Assembly (NCBI RefSeq): GCF_029542205.1
Contig: NZ_CP113783.1
Coordinates: forward strand, 859,001-923,000
Direction: 5' to 3'
Source: Pseudoxanthomonas sp. SE1
Lineage (GTDB): Bacteria; Pseudomonadota; Gammaproteobacteria; Xanthomonadales; Xanthomonadaceae
DNA: 64,000 bases
Of the stretch, positions 1 through 7,554 are shown piece after piece. Within the stretch, counting starts at the first letter, position 1, and the number at the start of each line of letters is the position of its first letter. The position numbers were made by a program, and so were the translations under genes. The notes beneath the pieces are model-generated. The model did not search any database, was not told the origin of the DNA, and worked only from the letters and a program-made list of their open reading frames with translations.

Positions 1-179
1 GTGGTGGTGACTTCGCCGGCCACGATGGCGGCACCCGTCTTCACCAGGGTTTCGCAGGCCACGCGTGCGCGCTTGTCCTGGGCCAGGATCGCGTCCAGCA
101 CGGCGTCGGAGATCTGGTCGGCGATCTTGTCCGGATGGCCTTCGGAGACCGATTCGGAGGTGAACAGGTAGCTGGACAT
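1..179 (-). CDS. metK: S-adenosylmethionine synthetase, N-terminal part (runs off the window)
   Basis: The first 59 codons are present; the rest lies to the left of the window. The protein starts [18 protein letters not shown], the almost invariant N-terminus of MetK, where the GHPDK segment contributes to the ATP site. The enzyme makes S-adenosylmethionine from methionine and ATP in the cytosol, the methyl donor for the two methyltransferases in this window. The start is the ATG read from 179, and a TATCAT box at 221-226 could be its promoter. It is transcribed away from the acyltransferase gene at 392. Identification is from the conserved N-terminus only, but that segment is very distinctive. 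Confidence 0.95.
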   Translation of the reverse strand, partial: MSSYLFTSESVSEGHPDKIADQISDAVLDAILAQDKRARVACETLVKTGAAIVAGEVTT

Positions 180-220
180 CAGGCTTATATCCTTTGATTC
201 GGATGAAAAGATGGGCGCGC

Positions 221-226
221 ATGATA
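221..226 (-). promoter_or_regulatory. possible -10 box for metK
   Basis: On the minus strand this reads TATCAT preceded by TG, an extended -10 about 42 bases ahead of the metK start. No convincing -35 is seen 17 bases upstream. This is the best candidate in the short divergent gap; I saw no recognisable riboswitch there. Confidence 0.3.
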
Positions 227-391
227 CACGCCGGGGGCGGTGTGTGCATTCTGCGTCGTTCAGGGTTGCCGCGGGTTAAGCGGGAATCACGGCTCCGCTG
301 TCACCGGACTGCCAGAAAACGGAAACCGGGCTGTCGCCGGCCAGGCGCAGGCTGCGCGGCGAAACCCCGCCGCCAGGCTTTGCCCACGACC

Positions 392-2119
392 ATGCGCCCC
401 CTGGAACAGCAGATCGTCGAACGCTATCCGCACTGGTTCCGCGGCCGTCGCGCCGGACTGACCCGGCCACTGCTGCGCACGCTGGGCCGCTGGTCCCGGC
501 TGGACCAGGCCTATGCCTTCCTGGCCGACCACGGCCACCTGCACGGACTCGACTTCGTCGATGCCGCCATCGACCATCTCAACCTCAGGCCGACGGTCGA
601 TCCCGCCGCGGAGCGGCGCATCCCGGCGCAGGGCCGGTTGCTGATCGTGGCCAACCATCCTTCCGGTGCGCTGGACGCATTGGCGCTCCTGCAACTCGTC
701 GGCCGCGTGCGGCGTGACGTCAAGATCGTCGCCAACGACTTCCTGACGGGTATCGCACCGCTGACCAGTCTGTTGCTGCCGGTCCGCATCCTTGGCGGCA
801 AGCCCGGCGCGGACAGCGTGCGCGCGGTCGAGCAGGCGCTGGAAGCCGAGCAGTGCGTGATCGTATTCCCCGCCGGCGAAGTGTCGCGGCTGGGTCCGCG
901 TGGCGTGCGCGATACCCGCTGGCGCCGGGGCTTCCTCCGCTTCGCCCGTACGACCGCCGCACCGGTACTGCCCATCCGGGTGGAAGCGCGCAATTCGGCG
1001 CTGTTCTACGGTGCATCGGCCTTGTTCAAGCCGGCGGGCACGGCGTTGCTTGCACGCGAGATGTTCCGCCGCCACCAGCGACGCCTGCAATTGCATGTGG
1101 GGCACCTGCTGCGCATGGACGCGGACGAGGACGCCGCTGCCCAGATCCTGCGGGTCCGCAAGGCGCTCTATGCGCTGGGCGGCGGGATGGCACTGCCCGC
1201 GCCGGAAGCCGGCGACTCACCGGAGCCACTGGCGGAGGCGCTGGCGCCGGACATGCTGGAAGCCTGTATCGATGCGCTCGACGTACTGGGCGAAACGACC
1301 GACGGAAAACGCATCTGCGTGGGGCGCCTGGCGGGCGGCTCACCGCTGCTGCGGGAGATCGGCCGCCTGCGCGAGCTGACGTTCCGGGTCGTGGGCGAAG
1401 GCACCGGCAAGCGGATGGACGTGGATGCGTTCGATGCGTGGTACGAGCACATCGTGCTATGGGATGGAGCGCAGCGGAAGATCGCCGGCGCCTACCGGAT
1501 CGCGCGTGGGGCGCCGGTGCTGGCGGCGCAGGGGTTGAAGGGCCTCTACACGGCCTCGCTGTTCGACTACGCCGACGACGCGCTGCCGCGCCTGGCCTCG
1601 GGCATGGAACTGGGGCGCAGCTTCGTGGTGCCCGAATACTGGGGCAGCCGCAGCATCGACTATCTGTGGCAGGGCATCGGCGCCTACCTGCGCCGGCATC
1701 CGCGTGTGCGCTACCTGTTCGGCGCGGTGTCGATGAGCGCGGCGTTGCCTCTGCACGCGCGCGAACAGATCGTCGCGTACTACGCGCACTACTACGGCGA
1801 CCCCAACGGCGAAGCGCGCTCGCGCCATCCGTTCCGCTACACCGCCACGCCGACCTGTTTCGATGCGCTGGATGCCGACACGGCGTTCCGCGTGCTGAAG
1901 ACCAATCTCGACACGCTGGGGGCGACCGTGCCGATGCTCTACAAGCAGTACACCGACCTGTGCGAGCCCGGCGGTGCGCGCTTCCTCGCGTTCGGGGTGG
2001 ATCCGGACTTCAGCGATTCCATCGACGGCCTGATCGAAGTGGACCTGCACCGCATCCGGCCGAAGAAGCGGGAGCGCTATCTCGGCGACGCGTGGCGTCC
2101 CATGGAGACGGCGGCATGA
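392..2119 (+). CDS. bifunctional acyltransferase: PlsC-like domain plus GNAT/OlsB-like domain (OlsF-like)
   Basis: A 575-residue protein with two acyltransferase parts. The N-terminal half has a PlsC/LPLAT signature: NHPSGALD at about residues 89-95 is the catalytic NHx4D motif, and FPAGEVSR near 160 fits the second LPLAT block. The C-terminal half (about 285-570) looks like the OlsB/hemolysin type of GNAT N-acyltransferase, with MELGRSFVVPEYWGSRSIDYLW as its core. This order matches OlsF, which makes ornithine-type aminolipids by N- and then O-acylation; that the product here is such a lipid is inference. The frame is open further upstream to 194, but that part is arginine-rich and unlike a domain, so I chose ATG 392. 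The stop overlaps the next start (ATGA), so the two genes are translationally coupled. Confidence 0.75.
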   Translation: MRPLEQQIVERYPHWFRGRRAGLTRPLLRTLGRWSRLDQAYAFLADHGHLHGLDFVDAAIDHLNLRPTVDPAAERRIPAQGRLLIVANHPSGALDALALLQLVGRVRRDVKIVANDFLTGIAPLTSLLLPVRILGGKPGADSVRAVEQALEAEQCVIVFPAGEVSRLGPRGVRDTRWRRGFLRFARTTAAPVLPIRVEARNSALFYGASALFKPAGTALLAREMFRRHQRRLQLHVGHLLRMDADEDAAAQILRVRKALYALGGGMALPAPEAGDSPEPLAEALAPDMLEACIDALDVLGETTDGKRICVGRLAGGSPLLREIGRLRELTFRVVGEGTGKRMDVDAFDAWYEHIVLWDGAQRKIAGAYRIARGAPVLAAQGLKGLYTASLFDYADDALPRLASGMELGRSFVVPEYWGSRSIDYLWQGIGAYLRRHPRVRYLFGAVSMSAALPLHAREQIVAYYAHYYGDPNGEARSRHPFRYTATPTCFDALDADTAFRVLKTNLDTLGATVPMLYKQYTDLCEPGGARFLAFGVDPDFSDSIDGLIEVDLHRIRPKKRERYLGDAWRPMETAA

Positions 2120-2934
2120 GCCCGCTGGCCGCGCCACCGCCGATGCGGCGCGCGGTCTTCGTTTCCGACGTGCACCTCGGTTCCAAGCACTGCCACGCGG
2201 CGGAGTTCGCGGACTTCCTCGCCGGCCTGCGCTGCAAGCGCCTGTATCTGGTGGGCGACATCGTCGATCTGTGGTGGATGGCCCAGCGCCGCGTCTCCTG
2301 GGATGCCGCGCACAACCGGGTGGTGGAGGCGTTGCACGCGCTGGCACGCAACGGCACGGAGCTCATCTACGTACCCGGCAACCACGATCGACCGATCCGC
2401 CGCTTCTGCGGCCTGATGCTGCCCATCATGCAGGTGCGTCGACGCGCGATCCACACCACGCTTGACGGCCGCCGTTTGCTGGTCACGCACGGTGACGACT
2501 ACGACGGCATCACCCACTTCGGCGGCCTGCAGGAAAAGTTCGGCGACTGGCTGTACTACCGCATCCTGACCGGCAACCGGCTGATCAACCAGGTGCGTCG
2601 CCGGTTCGGCCTGCGCTACTGGTCGCTGGCGGAATACCTGAAGCGCCAGAGCGACGCCGCCGAGCGCTACATCGCCCGCTTCGTGCAGGCGGGCCTGGAC
2701 GACGCGCGGCGCCGTGGGCTGGACGGCATCGTCTGCGGGCACATCCACCGGGCTTCGTTGTTCCAGCGCGATGGCCTGCTGTACGCGAATGACGGCGACT
2801 GGGTCGAAAGCCTTACCGCGCTCAGCGAGGAAGCCGACGGCACCCTGTGCCTGCTCTCGCATACCGGCAAGGTGCTGGCCGAGGTCGCGCCGCGCCTGCG
2901 CCTGGTTCCGCAGGACGTGCCGCGCGCGGCGTGA
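2116..2934 (+). CDS. UDP-2,3-diacylglucosamine diphosphatase-like metallophosphoesterase (LpxH family)
   Basis: A 272-residue calcineurin-like phosphoesterase of the COG2908 family. All metal-binding blocks are visible: SDVHLGS (17-23), GDIVDLW (47-53), GNHDRP (88-93), a THGDDYD block near 123 and a GHIHR block near 213. LpxH removes UMP from UDP-2,3-diacylglucosamine in lipid A synthesis at the inner-membrane surface. At 272 residues it is longer than the classical LpxH of about 240, so it may be a paralogue with another pyrophosphate substrate. The ATG overlaps the stop of the upstream acyltransferase by four bases, which suggests coupled expression and a shared role in membrane lipids. Confidence 0.75.
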   Translation: MSPLAAPPPMRRAVFVSDVHLGSKHCHAAEFADFLAGLRCKRLYLVGDIVDLWWMAQRRVSWDAAHNRVVEALHALARNGTELIYVPGNHDRPIRRFCGLMLPIMQVRRRAIHTTLDGRRLLVTHGDDYDGITHFGGLQEKFGDWLYYRILTGNRLINQVRRRFGLRYWSLAEYLKRQSDAAERYIARFVQAGLDDARRRGLDGIVCGHIHRASLFQRDGLLYANDGDWVESLTALSEEADGTLCLLSHTGKVLAEVAPRLRLVPQDVPRAA

Positions 2935-2966
2935 GGAATCCCTCCGACGGCTGCTAGGATCGCCGC

Positions 2967-4019
2967 ATGGATTCCCTCAGCCAGATCGTCCTCGGTGGCG
3001 CCGTCGCCGCCGCCATCGCGCCCGCCGCCCATCGTCGCGCCGCGCTGCTCGCGGGCGCCGCCCTCGGCACGCTGCCGGATCTGGACAGCCTGCCCATCGC
3101 GCTGTTCTCGGACAACCCGGTCACGCTGATGACCGTGCACCGCAGCTTCAGCCATTCGCTGTTCGTGTTGCCGCTGGTGGGCTGGCTGCTGTGGTGGCTG
3201 TTCAAGCGGTTCGGCAACGGACGCGTCGCGGCGTCGCCGGTGCGCTGGTTCTGGGCGATCCAACTGGCGCTGGTCACGCACCCGCTGCTGGATGCCTTCA
3301 CTGTCTACGGCACGCAGTTGTGGTGGCCACTGATGCCGCCGCCGACGATGTGGTCCAGCATGTTCATCATCGACCCGCTGTATACGGTGTGGTTGCTGGT
3401 GGCCTGCATCGTGGCGTGGTTCCTGCGCGAACGCGCTGCGGCGCAACGCGCGCTCGCCGTCGGCCTGGTGTTGAGCAGCGCGTACCTCGGATGGTCGCTG
3501 CTGGCCAAGACCATGGTCGATCGCGAGGCGGAGCGGACGCTCGCCTCCATGGGACTGGGTGGGGCGCCGTATTTCTCGGTGCCGATGCCGTTCAATACGC
3601 TGCTCTGGCGCGTGGTGGCGATGACGCCGTCGGGTTATGTGGAGGCGGAGCGATCCGTCCTGGCGGATGACGGCCCGCTCCAGTTTCGCGGCTATCCGTC
3701 CAACGTGCAGGCGCTGGCGGAGGCGCATGCTGTTCCGGTGGTCCAGCGGCTGTCCTGGTTCAACCGGGGCTTCATGCGCGCAAGGGTGCAGCAGGATCGC
3801 CTGGTGCTGTCGGACCTGCGGATGGGATTGGAGCCGGATTACAGCTTCAGCTTCGAGGTGGCCGAACGGCGCGACGGGTCGTGGCATCCGGTAGCCCCAG
3901 TGCAACACCCGTGGTCGGCACCGGTATCTGGCTCGGAAGGGCTGCTGAAGCTGGTCGCCGCCATGTGGCACCGCATCCGTCATCCGTCAACGGCGCCATT
4001 GCGGTCCGCCATCGGCTGA
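2967..4019 (+). CDS. membrane-bound metal-dependent hydrolase (YdjM/DUF457-like)
   Basis: A 350-residue protein. The N-terminus (MDSLSQIVLGGAVAAA) and the segment GTLPDLDSLP with a downstream HRSFSHS match the family of predicted membrane-bound metal-dependent hydrolases related to YdjM. About five hydrophobic segments lie between residues 1 and 190, followed by a soluble C-terminal domain of about 150 residues. Conserved His and Asp residues in the first third are presumably metal ligands. The substrate is unknown. It follows the LpxH-like gene by 32 bases on the same strand and may belong to the same operon. Confidence 0.7.
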   Translation: MDSLSQIVLGGAVAAAIAPAAHRRAALLAGAALGTLPDLDSLPIALFSDNPVTLMTVHRSFSHSLFVLPLVGWLLWWLFKRFGNGRVAASPVRWFWAIQLALVTHPLLDAFTVYGTQLWWPLMPPPTMWSSMFIIDPLYTVWLLVACIVAWFLRERAAAQRALAVGLVLSSAYLGWSLLAKTMVDREAERTLASMGLGGAPYFSVPMPFNTLLWRVVAMTPSGYVEAERSVLADDGPLQFRGYPSNVQALAEAHAVPVVQRLSWFNRGFMRARVQQDRLVLSDLRMGLEPDYSFSFEVAERRDGSWHPVAPVQHPWSAPVSGSEGLLKLVAAMWHRIRHPSTAPLRSAIG

Positions 4020-4063
4020 CGCGTCGCGGAAGCCGGCGCGTCAGCCCCTTGGGCAGGCGAGTA

Positions 4064-4414
4064 TCAGGAGCCGGTGAGCCTTTCCTTGCGTACGGAGTCT
4101 GCGGGTTGCGCCGCCGGTGCCGCGTCCACGGCGATGGGTTGCTGTTCGCCGGCTTCGGAGCGGCGTTCCAGGACGAACGATTCGCCGTTCATCGCACGCC
4201 GGAAATTGTGTTCACCGACGGCGGCACGGAACTGGGTGACGGAGCGTTGATAGGACGCACGATATTCGGGGAAAGCGGTGCGAGGGCCGATCACCATCTG
4301 TATCTTGCGTTCGCTCATGCCGGTGTACTCGGCAAGTTGTTTGATGCTGTCGCCGGCCTGCACGGAGAAGGGCAGGGCGAACAAGGCGACGAAGAGCGGG
4401 GTTCTTGCGTTCAT
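4064..4414 (-). CDS. small secreted protein of unknown function
   Basis: A 116-residue protein with a typical Sec signal peptide (MNARTPLFVALFALPFSVQA, cleavage expected after residue 20). The mature part, about 96 residues, begins GDSIKQLAEYTGMSERKIQM, is rich in charged residues and has no Cys. I recognise no family. The phrase LAEYTGMSERKIQMVIG resembles a helix-turn-helix-like pattern, but the signal peptide argues against a DNA-binding role. AGGGGAGG-like sequence lies before the ATG (CTCCCCTGGAGGCTGTC on the minus strand), a good ribosome site. It converges on the hydrolase gene and has no partner gene. Confidence 0.6.
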   Translation of the reverse strand: MNARTPLFVALFALPFSVQAGDSIKQLAEYTGMSERKIQMVIGPRTAFPEYRASYQRSVTQFRAAVGEHNFRRAMNGESFVLERRSEAGEQQPIAVDAAPAAQPADSVRKERLTGS

Positions 4415-4569
4415 GACAGCCTCCAGGGGAGGTGATTACCGCTTGTTGGCTGCGGTACTCCGCAGGCCGGCGGGGGAACCGGCATGTCCATCCTCACGCT
4501 GCGTGGCCGTGCGCCCCAGTGCCGGAAAGCACCGTGACTCAGGTCATGTTTAGCGCGCGTATACCTTCG

Positions 4570-5397
4570 TCAGTAAACCGTTGCACGCGCCTGCACGAAG
4601 GCATAGAAGAAGACGGCGTCCGGGTCGTTCTGCACGTCGTGCATCTCGCGCCGCATGCCGTCGACCACGTCCTGTGTCACCCGGTCGGCCTGCACCAGGG
4701 AATCAGCGGCGGACAACAGCAGTTCCTCCCAGAACGCGATCATGTCCTTGCGCCGCGCCGGCTCGCGGTTGTCGAAGTGCACCGTCTTGATCTCGGTAAC
4801 CACATCGCGATACCCGCCGGCCAGCAGCAGGTTGCCCAGCTTCGCGCCGATGAACGGATCGCCGCCGCTGTCGTACTGGAAATCATTGAACGCCATCCAG
4901 TAGCGCCACGTGTTCGGCGAATACGGATGCAGCAGGAACGACGAGTTCATCACCTCGGTGATGTAGATCGGCGAACCGGGTGCCAGTACGCGGCGGACTT
5001 CGCTCAGTACACGCGCGGGATTCGGCACGTGCTCCAGGATCCAGCAAAGAAAGGCGGCATCGAACTCGCGCGCACCGTAAGGCAGCCGGCTGGCATCCGC
5101 CTGCTGCAGGGTATAGCGGTCGCGGCACCAGGGCATGGTGGCCAGGTTCTGTCGAGCGGCCTGCAGCTGCACGTCGTTGAGATCGACGCAGGTCACGTGC
5201 ACGTCGGGGAAGCGGCGCAGCAGGATTTCGGTCTGCGCGCCCACGCCACTGCCGACCTCCAGCAACCGGCGCGCACCCGTGTAGTCGACATGGTTGAACA
5301 GCGTGCTTTCAAGCAGGCGCGCCTGCTTCATCAGGCGCGCCTGTTCGACCGACGAGAATCCATGAAGGTAGGCGGGACGTTCATCCAACTCGGACAC
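4570..5397 (-). CDS. class I SAM-dependent methyltransferase
   Basis: A 275-residue Rossmann methyltransferase. Motif I is LLEVGSGVG (about 45-53), the acidic end of beta 2 is CVDLND, and motif IV is AFLCWILEHVPNP, followed by a VRRVLAPGSPIYITEV strand. This is the Methyltransf_11/25 type that acts on small molecules or lipids; the substrate cannot be read from sequence. The gene starts 10 bases after the dusB stop on the same strand, so the two are very likely cotranscribed, although a functional link to tRNA modification is not shown. Confidence 0.75.
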   Translation of the reverse strand: MSELDERPAYLHGFSSVEQARLMKQARLLESTLFNHVDYTGARRLLEVGSGVGAQTEILLRRFPDVHVTCVDLNDVQLQAARQNLATMPWCRDRYTLQQADASRLPYGAREFDAAFLCWILEHVPNPARVLSEVRRVLAPGSPIYITEVMNSSFLLHPYSPNTWRYWMAFNDFQYDSGGDPFIGAKLGNLLLAGGYRDVVTEIKTVHFDNREPARRKDMIAFWEELLLSAADSLVQADRVTQDVVDGMRREMHDVQNDPDAVFFYAFVQARATVY

Positions 5398-5407
5398 GGG
5401 GTTCTCC

Positions 5408-6406
5408 TCAGGCGGCGGCAGGCAACACCGGCGCGACGCCGGCGATCAGGGCATCGAAGTAGTCGCGCGTCAGCCGCACCTGCTCGTCCGCACTCTCGGC
5501 ACGATTGACCACTGCGCGGAATGCGAGGTTCTCGGGGCGGTCCCTGGCGTACCAGCCCAGGTGCTTGCGCGCGATGCGCACGCCCTGCGGTTCTCCATAG
5601 AAGCCGTGCAACGCGTGCAGGTGGCCCATCAGGATGTCGCGGACTTCATGCAGGGATGGCGCCGGTGGATGTTCGCCCGTGGCAAGGAAATGTGCGATTT
5701 CGCGGAATATCCACGGACGTCCCTGCGCGGCGCGGCCGACCATCACGGCATCGGCGCCGGTTTTCGCCAGCACCTGCGCTGCCTTGTCGGGCGAGTCGAT
5801 GTCGCCGTTGGCCACCACGGGGATGCGCAGCGCGGCCTTGATCGCGGCGATGGTCTCGTATTCCGCGGTGCCGGTGTAATGCTGGTCGCGCGTGCGGCCG
5901 TGCACGGCCAGCGCCGCGATGCCGCTTTCCTGCGCGATGCGTGCGATGACCGGTCCGTTGCGGTGGTCACAGTCCCAGCCGGTGCGGATCTTGAGCGTCA
6001 CCGGGACATCGACGGCTTTCACCACGGCTTCCAGGATGCGGCCCACCAGGGCTTCGTCGCGCATCAGCGCCGAACCTGCCCAGGTGTTGCAAACCTTCTT
6101 CGCCGGACACCCCATGTTGATGTCGATGATCTGCGCGCCGTGGTCGGCGTTGTAGCGCGCGGCGTTGGCCAACTGCGCCGGTTCGGTGCCGGCGATCTGC
6201 ACGCTGACGGGGCTGGGTTCGCCGTCATGGTCCATGCGGTGCAGCGACTTGGACGTGTTCCAGAATCGCGGGTCGCTGATGGTCATTTCCGATACCGCCA
6301 TGCCCGCACCCAGCCGCTTGCACAGCAGGCGGAATGGCTTGTCGGTGACGCCGGCCATGGGGGCCAGCATCACCGCCGGTTCGATGCGGTAGGGGCCGAT
6401 CTGCAT
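5408..6406 (-). CDS. dusB: tRNA-dihydrouridine synthase B
   Basis: A 332-residue FMN-dependent enzyme that reduces uridine in the tRNA D-loop using NADPH. The TIM barrel shows APMAGVTD (15-22), NMGCP (98-101, catalytic Cys100), LKIRTGWD, AVHGRTRDQHYTG and the FMN-phosphate loop VMVGRAAQGRPW. The C-terminal helical domain contains RIARKHLGWY, typical of DusB. The frame is open upstream to 6676, but the homologous part begins at ATG 6406, 29 bases after the PepSY gene. In E. coli dusB precedes fis; here a methyltransferase follows instead. Confidence 0.93.
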   Translation of the reverse strand: MQIGPYRIEPAVMLAPMAGVTDKPFRLLCKRLGAGMAVSEMTISDPRFWNTSKSLHRMDHDGEPSPVSVQIAGTEPAQLANAARYNADHGAQIIDINMGCPAKKVCNTWAGSALMRDEALVGRILEAVVKAVDVPVTLKIRTGWDCDHRNGPVIARIAQESGIAALAVHGRTRDQHYTGTAEYETIAAIKAALRIPVVANGDIDSPDKAAQVLAKTGADAVMVGRAAQGRPWIFREIAHFLATGEHPPAPSLHEVRDILMGHLHALHGFYGEPQGVRIARKHLGWYARDRPENLAFRAVVNRAESADEQVRLTRDYFDALIAGVAPVLPAAA

Positions 6407-6435
6407 GGCGGCATTGTACCGCCGACCCTGCAGGG

Positions 6436-7515
6436 TCAATGCCGGTGGCGTCGCGCGCGCCAGAACAGGAAGCCGGTCACCAGGAGGAATGCGGGCAACA
6501 GGCCTGCGGCGGCGATGGCCCATTGCCATGCACGCCCACCCACGAAGCCGCCATGCAACGGATACATCGCCTCGCTGATGCGGGCACCGGCATCCTGCGC
6601 TGTCGCGTCGTGCACCTGCACCGCGCTTGCGCGGTAGGGATCCACCCAGACCACGCTGCGGCCGTTGGGGTGCCACTCACCGGGAGCGCGGAAGCGGATC
6701 GACACCAGGGCGTCGTCCTTGGGCAGGCTGATGCGGCGGAGGTCGCTGCCGCGCGGGGCCGCATCCGCAGCGGCAAGCAGCACGGCCTGCCAATCGATGG
6801 AGGTGGCCTCCCGTTCGATGGGCAATGGCGGGACGACCTCGGGCCCGTCGCCGAAGGTCCAGCGAAGCGCACTCCGGAACGGCTGGCTGTACACCATCGC
6901 CACGCCGGTGAAGGTCACCACCAGCAGCAAAGGCAGCAGGAAAACACCCATGCTGCGGTGCCAGCTGAGCCAGCGCCGGGGCGGCGGAGCCGCATGCCAG
7001 CGCAGGCTTCGGGCCAACGACGCCAGCCGCGGCCACCACAGGTAAAGTCCGGACAACAGCAGGAACAGCGCCACGATTCCGGACGCACCCAGCACTTCCT
7101 CACCAACCTCGCCAGCGAGCAGATGCGTGTGCAGGTCGCGCAGCCACATCACTGCGTCGTTGCCGGTATTGCGCACCAGCAACGGCTCGCCACTGGCGGC
7201 ATCGAAGTAGTGGCGTTCGCCCTTGCCGGCGAACGCTTGCCAGGCGGGCAGGCGCGGCGAGGGCAGGTCGATGGAGCGGATGCCCCGGTCTTCCGCGCCT
7301 GCCACGACACGCGCCAGCGCATGGCCCTGCAGCGCGAGCGGCGGCAGACGTTCGCGTGCCAGTTCGGGATGCGCGGCCAACAGCAGTTCGGATTGGAAGG
7401 CCAGCACCGTGCCGGTCAGCGACACCACCGCGAAGACAAGACCGGCGGACAGCCCCAGCCACAGGTGCAACCACTTCAGCATGGCGCGGACACGCCATGC
7501 GGATGGGGTGGACAT
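6436..7515 (-). CDS. PepSY-domain membrane protein (PiuB-like, iron-regulated)
   Basis: A 359-residue inner-membrane protein with the PepSY_TM layout. A first transmembrane helix (WLHLWLGLSAGLVFAVVSLTGTVLAF) carries the His of the family, two periplasmic PepSY-like segments follow, then two central helices, a WLSWHRSMGVFLLPLLLVVTFTGVAM-type segment and a final helix before a basic tail. Such proteins are often Fur-controlled partners of siderophore receptors and are suspected to help reduce or release iron in the periplasm. It starts about 40 bases after the receptor stop and shares that gene's Fur box. ATG 7533 is an alternative start six residues upstream. Confidence 0.8.
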   Translation of the reverse strand: MSTPSAWRVRAMLKWLHLWLGLSAGLVFAVVSLTGTVLAFQSELLLAAHPELARERLPPLALQGHALARVVAGAEDRGIRSIDLPSPRLPAWQAFAGKGERHYFDAASGEPLLVRNTGNDAVMWLRDLHTHLLAGEVGEEVLGASGIVALFLLLSGLYLWWPRLASLARSLRWHAAPPPRRWLSWHRSMGVFLLPLLLVVTFTGVAMVYSQPFRSALRWTFGDGPEVVPPLPIEREATSIDWQAVLLAAADAAPRGSDLRRISLPKDDALVSIRFRAPGEWHPNGRSVVWVDPYRASAVQVHDATAQDAGARISEAMYPLHGGFVGGRAWQWAIAAAGLLPAFLLVTGFLFWRARRHRH

Positions 7516-7554
7516 GGTCTGGCGAGGGATCATGCGGAGCGTTGTCGGCGTGGA

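Noticed and set aside
180..391. SAM or SAH riboswitch ahead of metK
   Set aside because: I could not find a consistent set of aptamer helices in this gap.
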